From an uncultured Bacteroidales bacterium (lineage in GTDB: Bacteria > Bacteroidota > Bacteroidia > Bacteroidales > Muribaculaceae): DNA of 64,000 nucleotides. The stretch is taken from assembly GCA_900542185.1 (NCBI GenBank), contig UQMZ01000002.1, forward strand, positions 62,001 to 126,000, written 5' to 3'. The position numbers and the translations under genes are program-made. Position 1 is the stretch's first letter. Each line of letters starts with the position of its first letter. The notes under the pieces are model-generated. The model saw only the letters and a list, made by a program, of their open reading frames with translations. It searched no databases and was not told where the DNA came from. This document shows positions 7,733 through 14,846 of the stretch, in pieces.

Positions 7733-7833
7733 CAAAAACTGCATGATTTACCGGTTATAACCTGAAAAGTTGACATAATTTGCATGTTTTTACGGTTATA
7801 ACCGGCAAAATCGACAAAACCAGTATATTATTT
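7711..7833. repeat. Three degenerate 41-bp tandem repeats with a palindromic core
   Basis: Units start at 7711, 7752 and 7793, exactly 41 bp apart. Each opens with a version of CGGTTATAACCG. The third copy (7793-7804) is a perfect 12-bp palindrome, the second (7752-7763) differs at one base and the first (7711-7722) at two. By hand count units 1 and 2 share 27 of 41 bases and units 2 and 3 share 29 of 41. The first core sits in the mscS promoter spacer; the last unit ends 32 bp before the rpsF -33 box. Four helical turns between cores puts them on one DNA face, as expected for a cooperatively bound regulator. Confidence 0.7.
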
Positions 7834-7865
7834 TAAGGAGAAAAAGGTGGGAGGAAGCAGCGGGA

Positions 7866-7897
7866 TTTGGTTATGTCGGAAAAAAGTATTAATTTTG
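7866..7897 (+). promoter_or_regulatory. rpsF operon promoter
   Basis: TTTG (7866-7869), 20 nt, TAATTTTG (7890-7897): a perfect match to the Bacteroidetes housekeeping promoter. The predicted transcript starts near 7901, leaving a leader of about 32 nt before the rpsF ATG at 7933. An in-frame ATG at 7867 lies inside the promoter and is therefore not the start. Confidence 0.8.
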
Positions 7898-7932
7898 CAC
7901 CGCAAAAATCACAAACATTCATAAACAACACA

Positions 7933-8322
7933 ATGAATCATTACGAGACCGTTTTCATTTTAACTCCCGTTTTGTCTGATGAGCAGATGAAGGAAGCGGT
8001 AGAGAAATTCAAGGACGTTCTGAAAGAGAACGACGCGAAGCTGGTCAACGAGGAACTGTGGGGACTGCGCAAACTCGCCTATCCTATCCAGAAGAAGTCC
8101 ACAGGTTTCTACGTTCTGTTCGAGTTTGAGGCCGAGCCTACAATCGTAAAGCGTCTGGAGACCGCTTACCGCCGCGACGAGCGCGTGATCCGTTTCCTCA
8201 CCTTCCGCCTCGACAAGTACGCAGTGGAGTACGCCGAGAAGCGTCGTAACAAGAGAGCAGCAACCGCAGCAGAGAAACCCGCCGAAGCACCCGCCGAGGC
8301 CACAGAACAGAAGGAGGCTTAA
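7933..8322 (+). CDS. rpsF: 30S ribosomal protein S6
   Basis: This 129-residue protein starts MNHYETVFILTPVLSDEQMK, the S6 signature, and contains WGLRKLAYPIQKKSTGFYVL and the DERVIRFLTFRLDKYAVEYA strand. S6 binds the central domain of 16S rRNA together with S18. The start at 7933 is set by homology of the N-terminus and by the promoter just upstream. The C-terminal tail is Ala/Glu-rich, as often in S6. rpsR begins 2 nt after the stop. Confidence 0.96.
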   Translation: MNHYETVFILTPVLSDEQMKEAVEKFKDVLKENDAKLVNEELWGLRKLAYPIQKKSTGFYVLFEFEAEPTIVKRLETAYRRDERVIRFLTFRLDKYAVEYAEKRRNKRAATAAEKPAEAPAEATEQKEA

Positions 8323-8324
8323 TC

Positions 8325-8591
8325 ATGGCAGCAAACAACGAGATTCGTTACCTCACTCCCCTTTCGGTAGACGTCAAGAAGAAGAAATACTGCCGCTTCA
8401 AGCGCAGCGGTATCAAGTATATCGACTACAAGGATCCCGAGTTCCTGAAGAAGTTCCTGAACGAGCAGGGCAAACTGCTGCCCCGCCGCATCACCGGAAC
8501 CTCGCTGAAGTTCCAGCGCCGTGTGGCCCAGGCCGTGAAGCGTGCCCGCCACCTCGCCCTGCTTCCCTACGTAACCGACCTGATGAAATAA
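8325..8591 (+). CDS. rpsR: 30S ribosomal protein S18
   Basis: This 88-residue protein carries the S18 core: KKYCRFKRSGIKYIDYKDPE, LLPRRITGTSLKFQRRVAQA and VKRARHLALLPYVTD. It is the S6 partner on the 30S platform. Gene order rpsF-rpsR-rplI lacks the ssb gene that separates S6 and S18 in many bacteria. It lies 2 nt after rpsF. Confidence 0.97.
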   Translation: MAANNEIRYLTPLSVDVKKKKYCRFKRSGIKYIDYKDPEFLKKFLNEQGKLLPRRITGTSLKFQRRVAQAVKRARHLALLPYVTDLMK

Positions 8592-8622
8592 TCATTGTAT
8601 AACCGTTAAAAGCACCGTAAAG

Positions 8623-9072
8623 ATGAAAGTAATTTTGAAGCAGAACATCCCGAGCTTAGGTTATAAGGATGATATCGTAGAGGTAAAGGACGGCTACGGC
8701 CGCAACTACCTGATTCCCCAGGGACTGGCCGTAATCGCATCGAACGCAGCGCTGAAGGTGCTGGCCGAGAACCAGCGTCAGCAGGCCCACAAGATCGCAG
8801 CCGTTCTGGCCGAGGCTCAGAACGCAGCCGCCGCTCTTGAAGGCGTTCGCCCCGTCATCACAGCCAAAGCTGCCGCCAACGGCAACATCTATGGCAGCGT
8901 AGGTCCCGCTCAGATCGCCGAGGCTCTCCTGAAGCTCGGTCACGAAATCGACCGCAAGATCATCGACCTCGAACCCGCACGCCAGATCGGCGAGCATGTA
9001 GCCAAGATCCGCTTCCACAAGGAAGTCACCGCCGAGGTTACATTCGAGATCGTTGCCGAGGAGGAGGACTGA
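8623..9072 (+). CDS. rplI: 50S ribosomal protein L9
   Basis: This 149-residue protein has the L9 N-terminal domain (MKVILKQNIPSLGYKDDIVE, VKDGYGRNYLIPQGLAV), the long connecting helix at about 45-80 and the C-terminal domain (ANGNIYGSVGPAQIAEAL, IRFHKEVTAEVTFEIV). It is the last gene of the rpsF operon and is followed by a strong bidirectional terminator. Confidence 0.97.
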   Translation: MKVILKQNIPSLGYKDDIVEVKDGYGRNYLIPQGLAVIASNAALKVLAENQRQQAHKIAAVLAEAQNAAAALEGVRPVITAKAAANGNIYGSVGPAQIAEALLKLGHEIDRKIIDLEPARQIGEHVAKIRFHKEVTAEVTFEIVAEEED

Positions 9073-9109
9073 TTACCCCGCCGATTCCAACAGCAACATA
9101 GCATAAAAT

Positions 9110-9149
9110 AAAAAATAAGGTGTGTCGCCAGCGACACACCTTATTTTTT
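9110..9149. terminator. Bidirectional intrinsic terminator between rplI and the GH53 gene
   Basis: A perfect 18-bp stem (arms 9110-9127 and 9132-9149) closes a 4-nt loop CCAG. The GC-rich core GGTGTGTCG/CGACACACC is flanked by A- and T-runs on either side, so it can stop transcription from rplI (plus) and from the convergent GH53 gene (minus). Confidence 0.9.
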
Positions 9150-9167
9150 ATCCATATCCGCGATGCC

Positions 9168-10442
9168 TTACTGCACCCGGACATACGTCTTCCTGCCGTT
9201 CCGGATATATATGCCTGATGTCTTAGGCTTGCCGATACGGATACCCTGCAGGTTGTACCAGCGGTCGGCATCTGCAGTATTGTCAGCTTCTATCCCCTCG
9301 ACGGCACTGGTGCCGAACGAGCATAGTTCCTTCAGCGCCTCGGTGGCTTTGCCCGTGGTGGAATCGAACAGCGGAGCGTTGTACCAGCCGCTCAGACTCG
9401 TGCCGAACGCGTTGTATTCCATCCACCACCAGAACAGTCCGTCAACCTGACTGTATTTATCAAGTTCTGCGACCAGATCCCTGACGAACTTCGCCTGGCC
9501 GGCTTCCGTATAAGGCCACGTCGAGGAGTTGTTGACCGTCGTACCCGGCACCTCCCATTTATAGCTGTAGCCAGTCTCCACTATCATTATATTCTTGTCG
9601 GAAAACTTCTGTGTCAGCGTCTTCAGAGCCTTGTCCAGCACGCTGAGGTTGCCGTGAAAGTAGGGATAATAGCTGAGTCCGATTATCTCGTACGGCACGT
9701 TATACCTGGCCATCTGATTGTAAAAATGTTCCAGCACATCGGGTTGCTGCACGCGCTCGGTGTGGAGTATTATCTTCGCGTCGGGGCACACGTCGTTGCA
9801 CGCAAGTATGGCCATCTTCAGCAGTGTGGCGAAGCGCTCCCAGTTGGCGTCGCTGCCCATCAGGGCCTTCTTCGGATCGGAAGTCCCGACAGGCCCCCAC
9901 AGCATACCGTAGCTTATTTCGTTGCCCGGCTGTATGAACGTCGGCGTCACACCCGCGGCCTTGAGCTGCAGCAGCACATCACGCGTGTAGTCGAATATCT
10001 TCTGATACAGTTCCTCATCGCCGAGACCCTGCCAGTCAATGGGCGTCCACTGCTTGGCCGGATCGGCCCATGTATCGCTGTAATGGAAATCGAGCATCAG
10101 CGCCATGCCGTTGTCAACGATGCGATTGCACAGCGGAATGATGTACTCTAAGTCCTGACAGGCGTTGGGGTCATACTTAGTGTCGGCGTCCGCATCGTTC
10201 TGATGCTGTTCCTTGTACTTGTCGGGATTGACGAACAGGCGCACGCGCATTGCATTCATGCCCTGATCGTGGAGCCATGGCAGCAGCTCGGCTATCGGTT
10301 TGCCGTCATGGTCCTTGTATTGAGCGCCGGCCTTCTCGTATTCCGGCAGCAGCGATATGTCGCCGCCCACCCAATGCTGTGCCGCACCAGCCGACATCAC
10401 GGCCATCGCCCCTGACAATAGAGTCGTAATAAGTTTTTTCAT
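9168..10442 (-). CDS. GH53 endo-beta-1,4-galactanase, exported
   Basis: This 424-residue protein belongs to glycoside hydrolase family 53, which cleaves beta-1,4-galactan side chains of pectin. Signal peptide at 1-21; catalytic barrel at about 22-370 with the proton donor E175 in IQPGNEISYG and the nucleophile E289 in IMIVETGYSYKW. Other family hallmarks are GGDISLLPEYE, MRVRLFVNP, DFHYSDTWADP and FWWWMEYNAFG. A short C-terminal tail (YNLQGIRIGKPKTSGIYIRN) resembles Bacteroidetes sorting or secretion tails. ATG 10442 is chosen because the upstream in-frame extension crosses a -7 box and would mask the signal peptide. It lies downstream of fimbrillin-type genes instead of in a visible SusCD locus. 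Confidence 0.88.
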   Translation of the reverse strand: MKKLITTLLSGAMAVMSAGAAQHWVGGDISLLPEYEKAGAQYKDHDGKPIAELLPWLHDQGMNAMRVRLFVNPDKYKEQHQNDADADTKYDPNACQDLEYIIPLCNRIVDNGMALMLDFHYSDTWADPAKQWTPIDWQGLGDEELYQKIFDYTRDVLLQLKAAGVTPTFIQPGNEISYGMLWGPVGTSDPKKALMGSDANWERFATLLKMAILACNDVCPDAKIILHTERVQQPDVLEHFYNQMARYNVPYEIIGLSYYPYFHGNLSVLDKALKTLTQKFSDKNIMIVETGYSYKWEVPGTTVNNSSTWPYTEAGQAKFVRDLVAELDKYSQVDGLFWWWMEYNAFGTSLSGWYNAPLFDSTTGKATEALKELCSFGTSAVEGIEADNTADADRWYNLQGIRIGKPKTSGIYIRNGRKTYVRVQ

Positions 10443-10463
10443 GTATATTATGTTTTTGATTTT

Positions 10464-10495
10464 CAAAATTAATAATTTTATCACGACACTGCAAT
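10464..10495 (-). promoter_or_regulatory. Promoter of the GH53 gene
   Basis: On the minus strand ATTG (10495-10492), 20 nt, TAATTTTG (10471-10464), with one mismatch in the -33 box. It gives the galactanase its own transcript with a leader of about 18 nt. A small TTAAGG/CCTTAA hairpin lies between this promoter and the stop of the fimbrillin gene. Confidence 0.55.
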
Positions 10496-10524
10496 TTCTC
10501 TTAAGGCATCGTTCCTTAAAATTG

Positions 10525-12567
10525 TCAGAAGTAAATCCAGTAGTCGCTGACGCCGTGCTGCATGTCGAAGTCGGAGAATACGCGCACATGGATGCTCATG
10601 TTTGTGTTCGGGTAAGGATTGCCGTTGCGATAGTCGTCGGCGGTGAACGTGCCGTTAGGTCGTGCGAAACCGATGTCGTAGACGTATGCGTATCCGGGCT
10701 GCCATTCCATTTCGCGGTCGCTTAGCGGCACGTAGAGATATGCGTCGCCGTGGGCCGTCACATAACCGGCATCGCCGGGCGCAGGCCATACCTGCGTCTC
10801 GTTGCCGTCGGCGTCCTGCATGATCATCGCAGCCCGCAGGAACAGATATTGACCCGTAGGCGTTTCGTCGGGCGTGTTGGGACGACGGTCCCACGCGGTC
10901 ACTTTCTGCGGTATCACATACACTTCCGGGCCTAAGATGCAGCCGGGGGACAAATTGTTGTCATAATACTTCAACGGATTGGCCTTGGCTATCTGAATCA
11001 CGCCGGGGTGTGACGATGTCCAGGCATTGGTCCCTACGGGATTGCCGTTCTCGGTGCTGATCACAGGCAGGTCGAACGACCCGACCGTGTTGTTGGTACG
11101 GAAATAGGCGCCGCGCACCCGCATCCTCAGACCGTACTCCAGAGTATGATAGTTTATCACTACCTTGGCCAGCGCATGACGGAACCGGAGGTTGATCGGT
11201 TTGCCTTCGTATCGCTCGGCATGGGCGCAGGCATACAGCATGTCGGCCCCGCCGTTGGCTCCCACAGGCAATCCATCGCCCCCTTTCTGACCTACGTTGA
11301 AATCCGCCACTTGTATCGGCTCGTTACGCAGGCCGGCGAAACGCACGTTGAAGTTTTTATAGCGTATGTCGTCGGCAATCCAGCCTGTCTCGCCAAGCGC
11401 GTTGACCAGTACCCACGACGACGGCCAGTTTACCGTAGGGGAATATGTCCAGTCAGCGCCCGACCGCTGGACCATCATCCCGTTCATCAATATATTGTCC
11501 TGAGTAAAGGCCCAGGCGGCGAAATCGTTGAATTTGGCCACATTCGCTCCTTCTGGCAACACGGCGCTATATTCTATAACAGCATCCGGCGCGTCTCCGG
11601 GAGCCTCGTTGAAGTCCTCGTACTCGTTTACCGTGATGTCGAAGTCTACATAGTCCGACACATAATTGTCTATAGACACCGTGTAATTGTATGCGTGTCC
11701 CTGCAGCCATGTCTGTGTGGTGCCGTGCGCAAGCGGAATCACAATGTCGGCCATGCCGTTCTGATCCACGGTCTCCGAACCCGACGGGCATACCTGCGAG
11801 CCGTCCTTCAATATCCTGCACTTCACGCGCAGCATGACGTTGTCGGCCGCGCCCACTCCCTGCGGTATCATGAAGAAGGCATCGTCGCCGACCGCCACAG
11901 ACTCGCGCCGCTTCAGATCGCTCCAGCTGCCGGAACCAACCGCGATGTCTCCCGGCGCCGTGGTCTGCCGAGGAAACATGAACGATCCGCTCTGCAACAC
12001 ATTCACTAATGTCACCTTGCCGATGTCGAGGGTCAGGCCGGTGCCCTCCTTGGGCACGACCCGGAAATGCACGCGCGACAACGCATGGCGGAAGTTGATC
12101 TTGACCTGTGGCGTGGAGTCATCCAGTCCCATATTGACGCCATACAGCAGGTCCACGCTGCCGTCGTTCACGAAATTAGGTATGTCCGGGCCGGTGCCGT
12201 CGGTCGACACCGGGTCACAGTGTATCCGGTCGCGGGACGGAGCGAAACTGTAGAAATTCAGTTTGTCGTTCCTGGGCCAGTATTGCGTCGGCGAGTATTG
12301 CCACAACCCGTCCCGGTTCTTGCTCACCTTCACGTCGCTCATATACTCCTGACCAGTGCCTTGGATGAAACTATAGACCGTGAAGTCCGTCAGCGTACCG
12401 GTCGTGGCCACGGCGCGTGTAGGCACTCCGGACTGAGCGTTGGCCGGAACGGAAGCCGTGAACGATATGGCCTGACCGGTCACGGGAATGTCCGGGCCGT
12501 TGTCCCTGGAACAACCCGTAGCCAGCATCGTGGCCGCCGTCATCAATATGTATGCTGTCCTTTTCAA
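10525..12567 (-). CDS. Fimbrillin-family surface lipoprotein (two-domain)
   Basis: A 680-residue lipoprotein: lipobox LATGC with Cys19, then an Arg51 in VPTRAVATT that resembles the site where type V pilins are cut by Arg-specific protease. The body has two similar fimbrillin-like halves. The first runs about 30-320 (TLTDFTVYSFIQGTG, LNFYSFAPSRD, KINFRHALSRVHFRVVP). The second runs about 345-680 (AKFNDFAAWAFTQDN, INLRFRHALAKVVINYHTLE). The repeated FRHAL(S/A)(R/K)V motif is typical of Mfa-like/fimbrillin domains. It overlaps the DUF5119 gene by 4 nt. Role: probable pilus or surface adhesin subunit. Confidence 0.8.
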   Translation of the reverse strand: MKRTAYILMTAATMLATGCSRDNGPDIPVTGQAISFTASVPANAQSGVPTRAVATTGTLTDFTVYSFIQGTGQEYMSDVKVSKNRDGLWQYSPTQYWPRNDKLNFYSFAPSRDRIHCDPVSTDGTGPDIPNFVNDGSVDLLYGVNMGLDDSTPQVKINFRHALSRVHFRVVPKEGTGLTLDIGKVTLVNVLQSGSFMFPRQTTAPGDIAVGSGSWSDLKRRESVAVGDDAFFMIPQGVGAADNVMLRVKCRILKDGSQVCPSGSETVDQNGMADIVIPLAHGTTQTWLQGHAYNYTVSIDNYVSDYVDFDITVNEYEDFNEAPGDAPDAVIEYSAVLPEGANVAKFNDFAAWAFTQDNILMNGMMVQRSGADWTYSPTVNWPSSWVLVNALGETGWIADDIRYKNFNVRFAGLRNEPIQVADFNVGQKGGDGLPVGANGGADMLYACAHAERYEGKPINLRFRHALAKVVINYHTLEYGLRMRVRGAYFRTNNTVGSFDLPVISTENGNPVGTNAWTSSHPGVIQIAKANPLKYYDNNLSPGCILGPEVYVIPQKVTAWDRRPNTPDETPTGQYLFLRAAMIMQDADGNETQVWPAPGDAGYVTAHGDAYLYVPLSDREMEWQPGYAYVYDIGFARPNGTFTADDYRNGNPYPNTNMSIHVRVFSDFDMQHGVSDYWIYF

Positions 12568-13514
12568 TTCGTCAATTCTATATTTTCGACAGTCCAGTTG
12601 TCGATATCTACGTCCATGCCCCCGCCGTCGGGATTAGGCTTGACGTCGGGAAGTTTCAGACCCGACACCCGTATTGTCAGCATCAGGCTGTCGGAATTGC
12701 TGTTCACGATGTCCGACACATCGAAAGCGTACACCTGCTTCTGACCGTCGGCCAGCCACACATATATGCTGAGCGTATGCGGCAACGCATCTGAAGCCGG
12801 TCCGAAGCAGAACAGGCTTCCAGTCAACATTCCCTCGTTTACGGACATAGGCGAAGGCATCGTGACCGGCACATCCATCCTGCGGTTAGACACTAAGTAT
12901 TTGCCGGCCGCCAGCCCTGACAGCGACGCGCTGCATGTCACCACCGAGCCGATATTTTCCACATCCTCCACGATTATGGTGTACAGTGGCGTAAACTGCC
13001 GGGTGACGAGTCTTACTACCGTTTCGTGTACCTGGTCGGTGACGGATTCGGTGGTGTCGGCCACGAATACCGGGTCCGGCGCCTGACGCATCGGCTCGGG
13101 CGTTACGCGCGGCGGAGCGGCACCACGGTATTGTTCAGCCACGGTAGAGAGGATTTCGCCCGGCATGGTGTAGGCATAAAGTGTTTCGGCGGAATCAAAG
13201 CCCTGCCACACCACGCTGCGCGTGTCGTTGTTGAGCGCGGCCACGCGGCACTGTCCCAACGGCGGCGTCACGAAGCCACCCTGCCACGGTGTCTCGAACC
13301 GCCAGTAGTCGCCGCCGGTCTCGGGATAGAACAGCGACGTCATCCCCTCGGGCATCGTGAAATCGTGATAACTCAGCCGGCTCCAGTCAAACTCCACCCT
13401 GACCTTACCCTCGCAGGGCTTAAGGTCGTCGAGGATGCCGCACCCGCCCGCGAGCACGCCCACGACTCCCATAACTATTATATGGAATATATGGCTAAGT
13501 CTGTTCAGATACAT
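12564..13514 (-). CDS. DUF5119-family lipoprotein, probable fimbrial anchor partner
   Basis: This 316-residue lipoprotein has a signal peptide with lipobox VLAGGC (Cys25) and the DUF5119 opening CEGKVRVEFDWS followed by MPEGMTSLFYPETGGDYWRF. DUF5119 proteins usually sit next to fimbrillin genes in Bacteroidetes and resemble FimB/Mfa2-type anchors; their biochemical role is not established. It is first in a minus-strand operon, overlapping the fimbrillin gene by 4 nt. No convincing TAnnTTTG element was found directly upstream. Confidence 0.75.
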   Translation of the reverse strand: MYLNRLSHIFHIIVMGVVGVLAGGCGILDDLKPCEGKVRVEFDWSRLSYHDFTMPEGMTSLFYPETGGDYWRFETPWQGGFVTPPLGQCRVAALNNDTRSVVWQGFDSAETLYAYTMPGEILSTVAEQYRGAAPPRVTPEPMRQAPDPVFVADTTESVTDQVHETVVRLVTRQFTPLYTIIVEDVENIGSVVTCSASLSGLAAGKYLVSNRRMDVPVTMPSPMSVNEGMLTGSLFCFGPASDALPHTLSIYVWLADGQKQVYAFDVSDIVNSNSDSLMLTIRVSGLKLPDVKPNPDGGGMDVDIDNWTVENIELTN

Positions 13515-13778
13515 TGTGGTTCCTTTCCGTTTTCCCGTTCGTTCCCCTCCCCCTTTTCATCTTAGAACAACCGAACTCCGCTTACAGTTTGACCCAATTT
13601 CAGCTTACCTGCCAAGTGCCCCGCGACCACCTATTTTGCACGAAAATTCCGAAAGTGAGAATTTTTTTGTAACTTTGCGAGGAAATCCGTTTTCGCTGCA
13701 CATACATCATGACGATATACGCCAAGGCGAAAACCTGATTATACTCTGTAAGACCCAATATAGAAAAAACAAATTCAA

Positions 13779-13969
13779 GAAGTTGTTTATACTAATTTTT
13801 ATGGTAAGATTTATTAAGATTTTGGAGCAGGTTTGTTCGATTGAAGAGGGAGCAACCAATAGGTTGGTCCCGATGAAAGCGGACAAAGATGCCCAAAATA
13901 TTAATAAAGATTGCCATAAAGTAAACAACTTCAAGATTTTATTATACGCAAATTAGTATAAACAACTTC
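13779..13969. mobile_element. 191-bp element bounded by perfect 20-bp inverted repeats (MITE-like or invertible)
   Basis: GAAGTTGTTTATACTAATTT (13779-13798) recurs as its exact reverse complement at 13950-13969; the match stops on both sides after 20 bp. The 151-bp interior is AT-rich. The right arm ends 3 nt before the etfB ATG, so the element supplies the etfB leader. Terminal inverted repeats around a short non-coding body suggest a MITE; the same geometry is seen at phase-variable invertible promoters. No clear target-site duplication was found and no recombinase gene is nearby in the window. Confidence 0.6.
13801..13956 (+). CDS. Possible 51-residue small protein inside the inverted-repeat element
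   Basis: An ATG 3 nt after the left inverted repeat opens a frame (MVRFIKILEQVCSIEEGATN, then ...KVNNFKILLYAN) that stops inside the right inverted repeat. It is Lys/Asn/Ile-rich, unlike neighbouring coding sequence. There is no recognised domain and no clear ribosome-binding site. It may be chance coding in an AT-rich element. Confidence 0.2.
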   Translation: MVRFIKILEQVCSIEEGATNRLVPMKADKDAQNINKDCHKVNNFKILLYAN

Positions 13970-13972
13970 AAT

Positions 13973-14842
13973 ATGAGCCTTAACATAATAGTAATGGCGA
14001 AGCAGGTTCCTGACACGAGGAACGTAGGCAAAGACGCCATGAAGGAGGACGGGACCATCAATCGCGCGGCGCTGCCGGCGATTTTCAATCCCGAAGATTT
14101 GAATGCCCTGGAGCAGGCCCTGCGCCTGAAGGACAAGTATCCCGGCACCAAGGTCACCATCCTGACCATGGGACCGGCACGCGCCGCCGAAATCATCCGC
14201 GAAGGAATGTACCGTGGCGCCGACAACGGCATAGTATTGTCCGACCGCGCTTTCGCCGGTGCCGACACGCTGGCCACAAGCTACGCCCTGGCTACGGCCG
14301 TGAAGAAGATAGGCGACTTCGACCTGATACTCGGTGGCCGTCAGGCCATTGACGGCGACACCGCCCAGGTTGGCCCCCAGGTGGCCGAGAAACTGGCTCT
14401 GCCGCAGGTAACATACGCCGAGGAGATCATCGACGCCGAGAACGGCCACGCCACCGTGCTCCGCCGCATCGAAAGCGGTGTGGAGACCGTCAAGGTGCCC
14501 ATGCCCGCCGTGATCACCGTCAACGGTTCGGCCGCTCCCTGCCGCCCCCGCAACGCACGCAACGTGCAGAAGTATAAGTATGCCGCCGTGCCCTCCGAGG
14601 CTGCCAACGACGAGCGCCGTCAGAAGCTGATGGCCGAGCGCGAATGGCTCAACATCGGCGAATGGAACGCCGCTTCCGTCGACGCCGACCTGAACCAGTG
14701 CGGTCTCGCAGGTTCTCCCACAAAAGTAAAGCACATTGAGAATGTAGTATTCACTGCCAAGGATGCCCGCCGTGTCGAGAACACCGACGCGGATATCGAG
14801 GTCCTGATGCAGGAACTTATCGCTAATCATACCATCGGATAA
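13973..14842 (+). CDS. etfB: Electron transfer flavoprotein subunit beta
   Basis: This 289-residue EtfB/FixA-type protein opens with LNIIVMAKQVPDTRNV and carries NPEDLNALEQALRLKD, YRGADNGIVLSD, DLILGGRQAIDGDTAQVGPQ and CRPRNARNVQKYKYA. With EtfA it forms a soluble flavoprotein that accepts electrons from acyl-CoA dehydrogenases. It is the first gene of etfB-etfA-acyl-CoA dehydrogenase, with gaps of 4 and 3 nt. The ATG lies 3 nt after an inverted-repeat element that may influence its expression. Confidence 0.93.
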   Translation: MSLNIIVMAKQVPDTRNVGKDAMKEDGTINRAALPAIFNPEDLNALEQALRLKDKYPGTKVTILTMGPARAAEIIREGMYRGADNGIVLSDRAFAGADTLATSYALATAVKKIGDFDLILGGRQAIDGDTAQVGPQVAEKLALPQVTYAEEIIDAENGHATVLRRIESGVETVKVPMPAVITVNGSAAPCRPRNARNVQKYKYAAVPSEAANDERRQKLMAEREWLNIGEWNAASVDADLNQCGLAGSPTKVKHIENVVFTAKDARRVENTDADIEVLMQELIANHTIG

Positions 14843-14846
14843 TATT

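Larger units (their letters stand above)
13515..13972. other. 458-bp divergent intergenic region between the fimbrillin operon and etfB
   Basis: It contains a plus-strand -7-like TAACTTTG at 13670-13677 without a matching -33 box, the 191-bp inverted-repeat element at 13779-13969, and an AT-rich interior unlike its GC-rich neighbours. A 12-bp direct repeat AAACAACTTCAA occurs at 13923-13934 and 13960-13971. A possible 51-codon frame is listed separately. Confidence 0.6.

Noticed and set aside
7711..7833. CRISPR-like array
   Set aside because: Only three degenerate units with no separate repeats and spacers; the conserved part is a palindrome at promoter positions.
13435..13956. 173-codon plus-strand frame through the fimbrillin/etf intergenic region
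   Set aside because: It starts inside the antisense of the DUF5119 gene and crosses a -7 box and the inverted repeat; only the last 51 codons are kept as a weak candidate.
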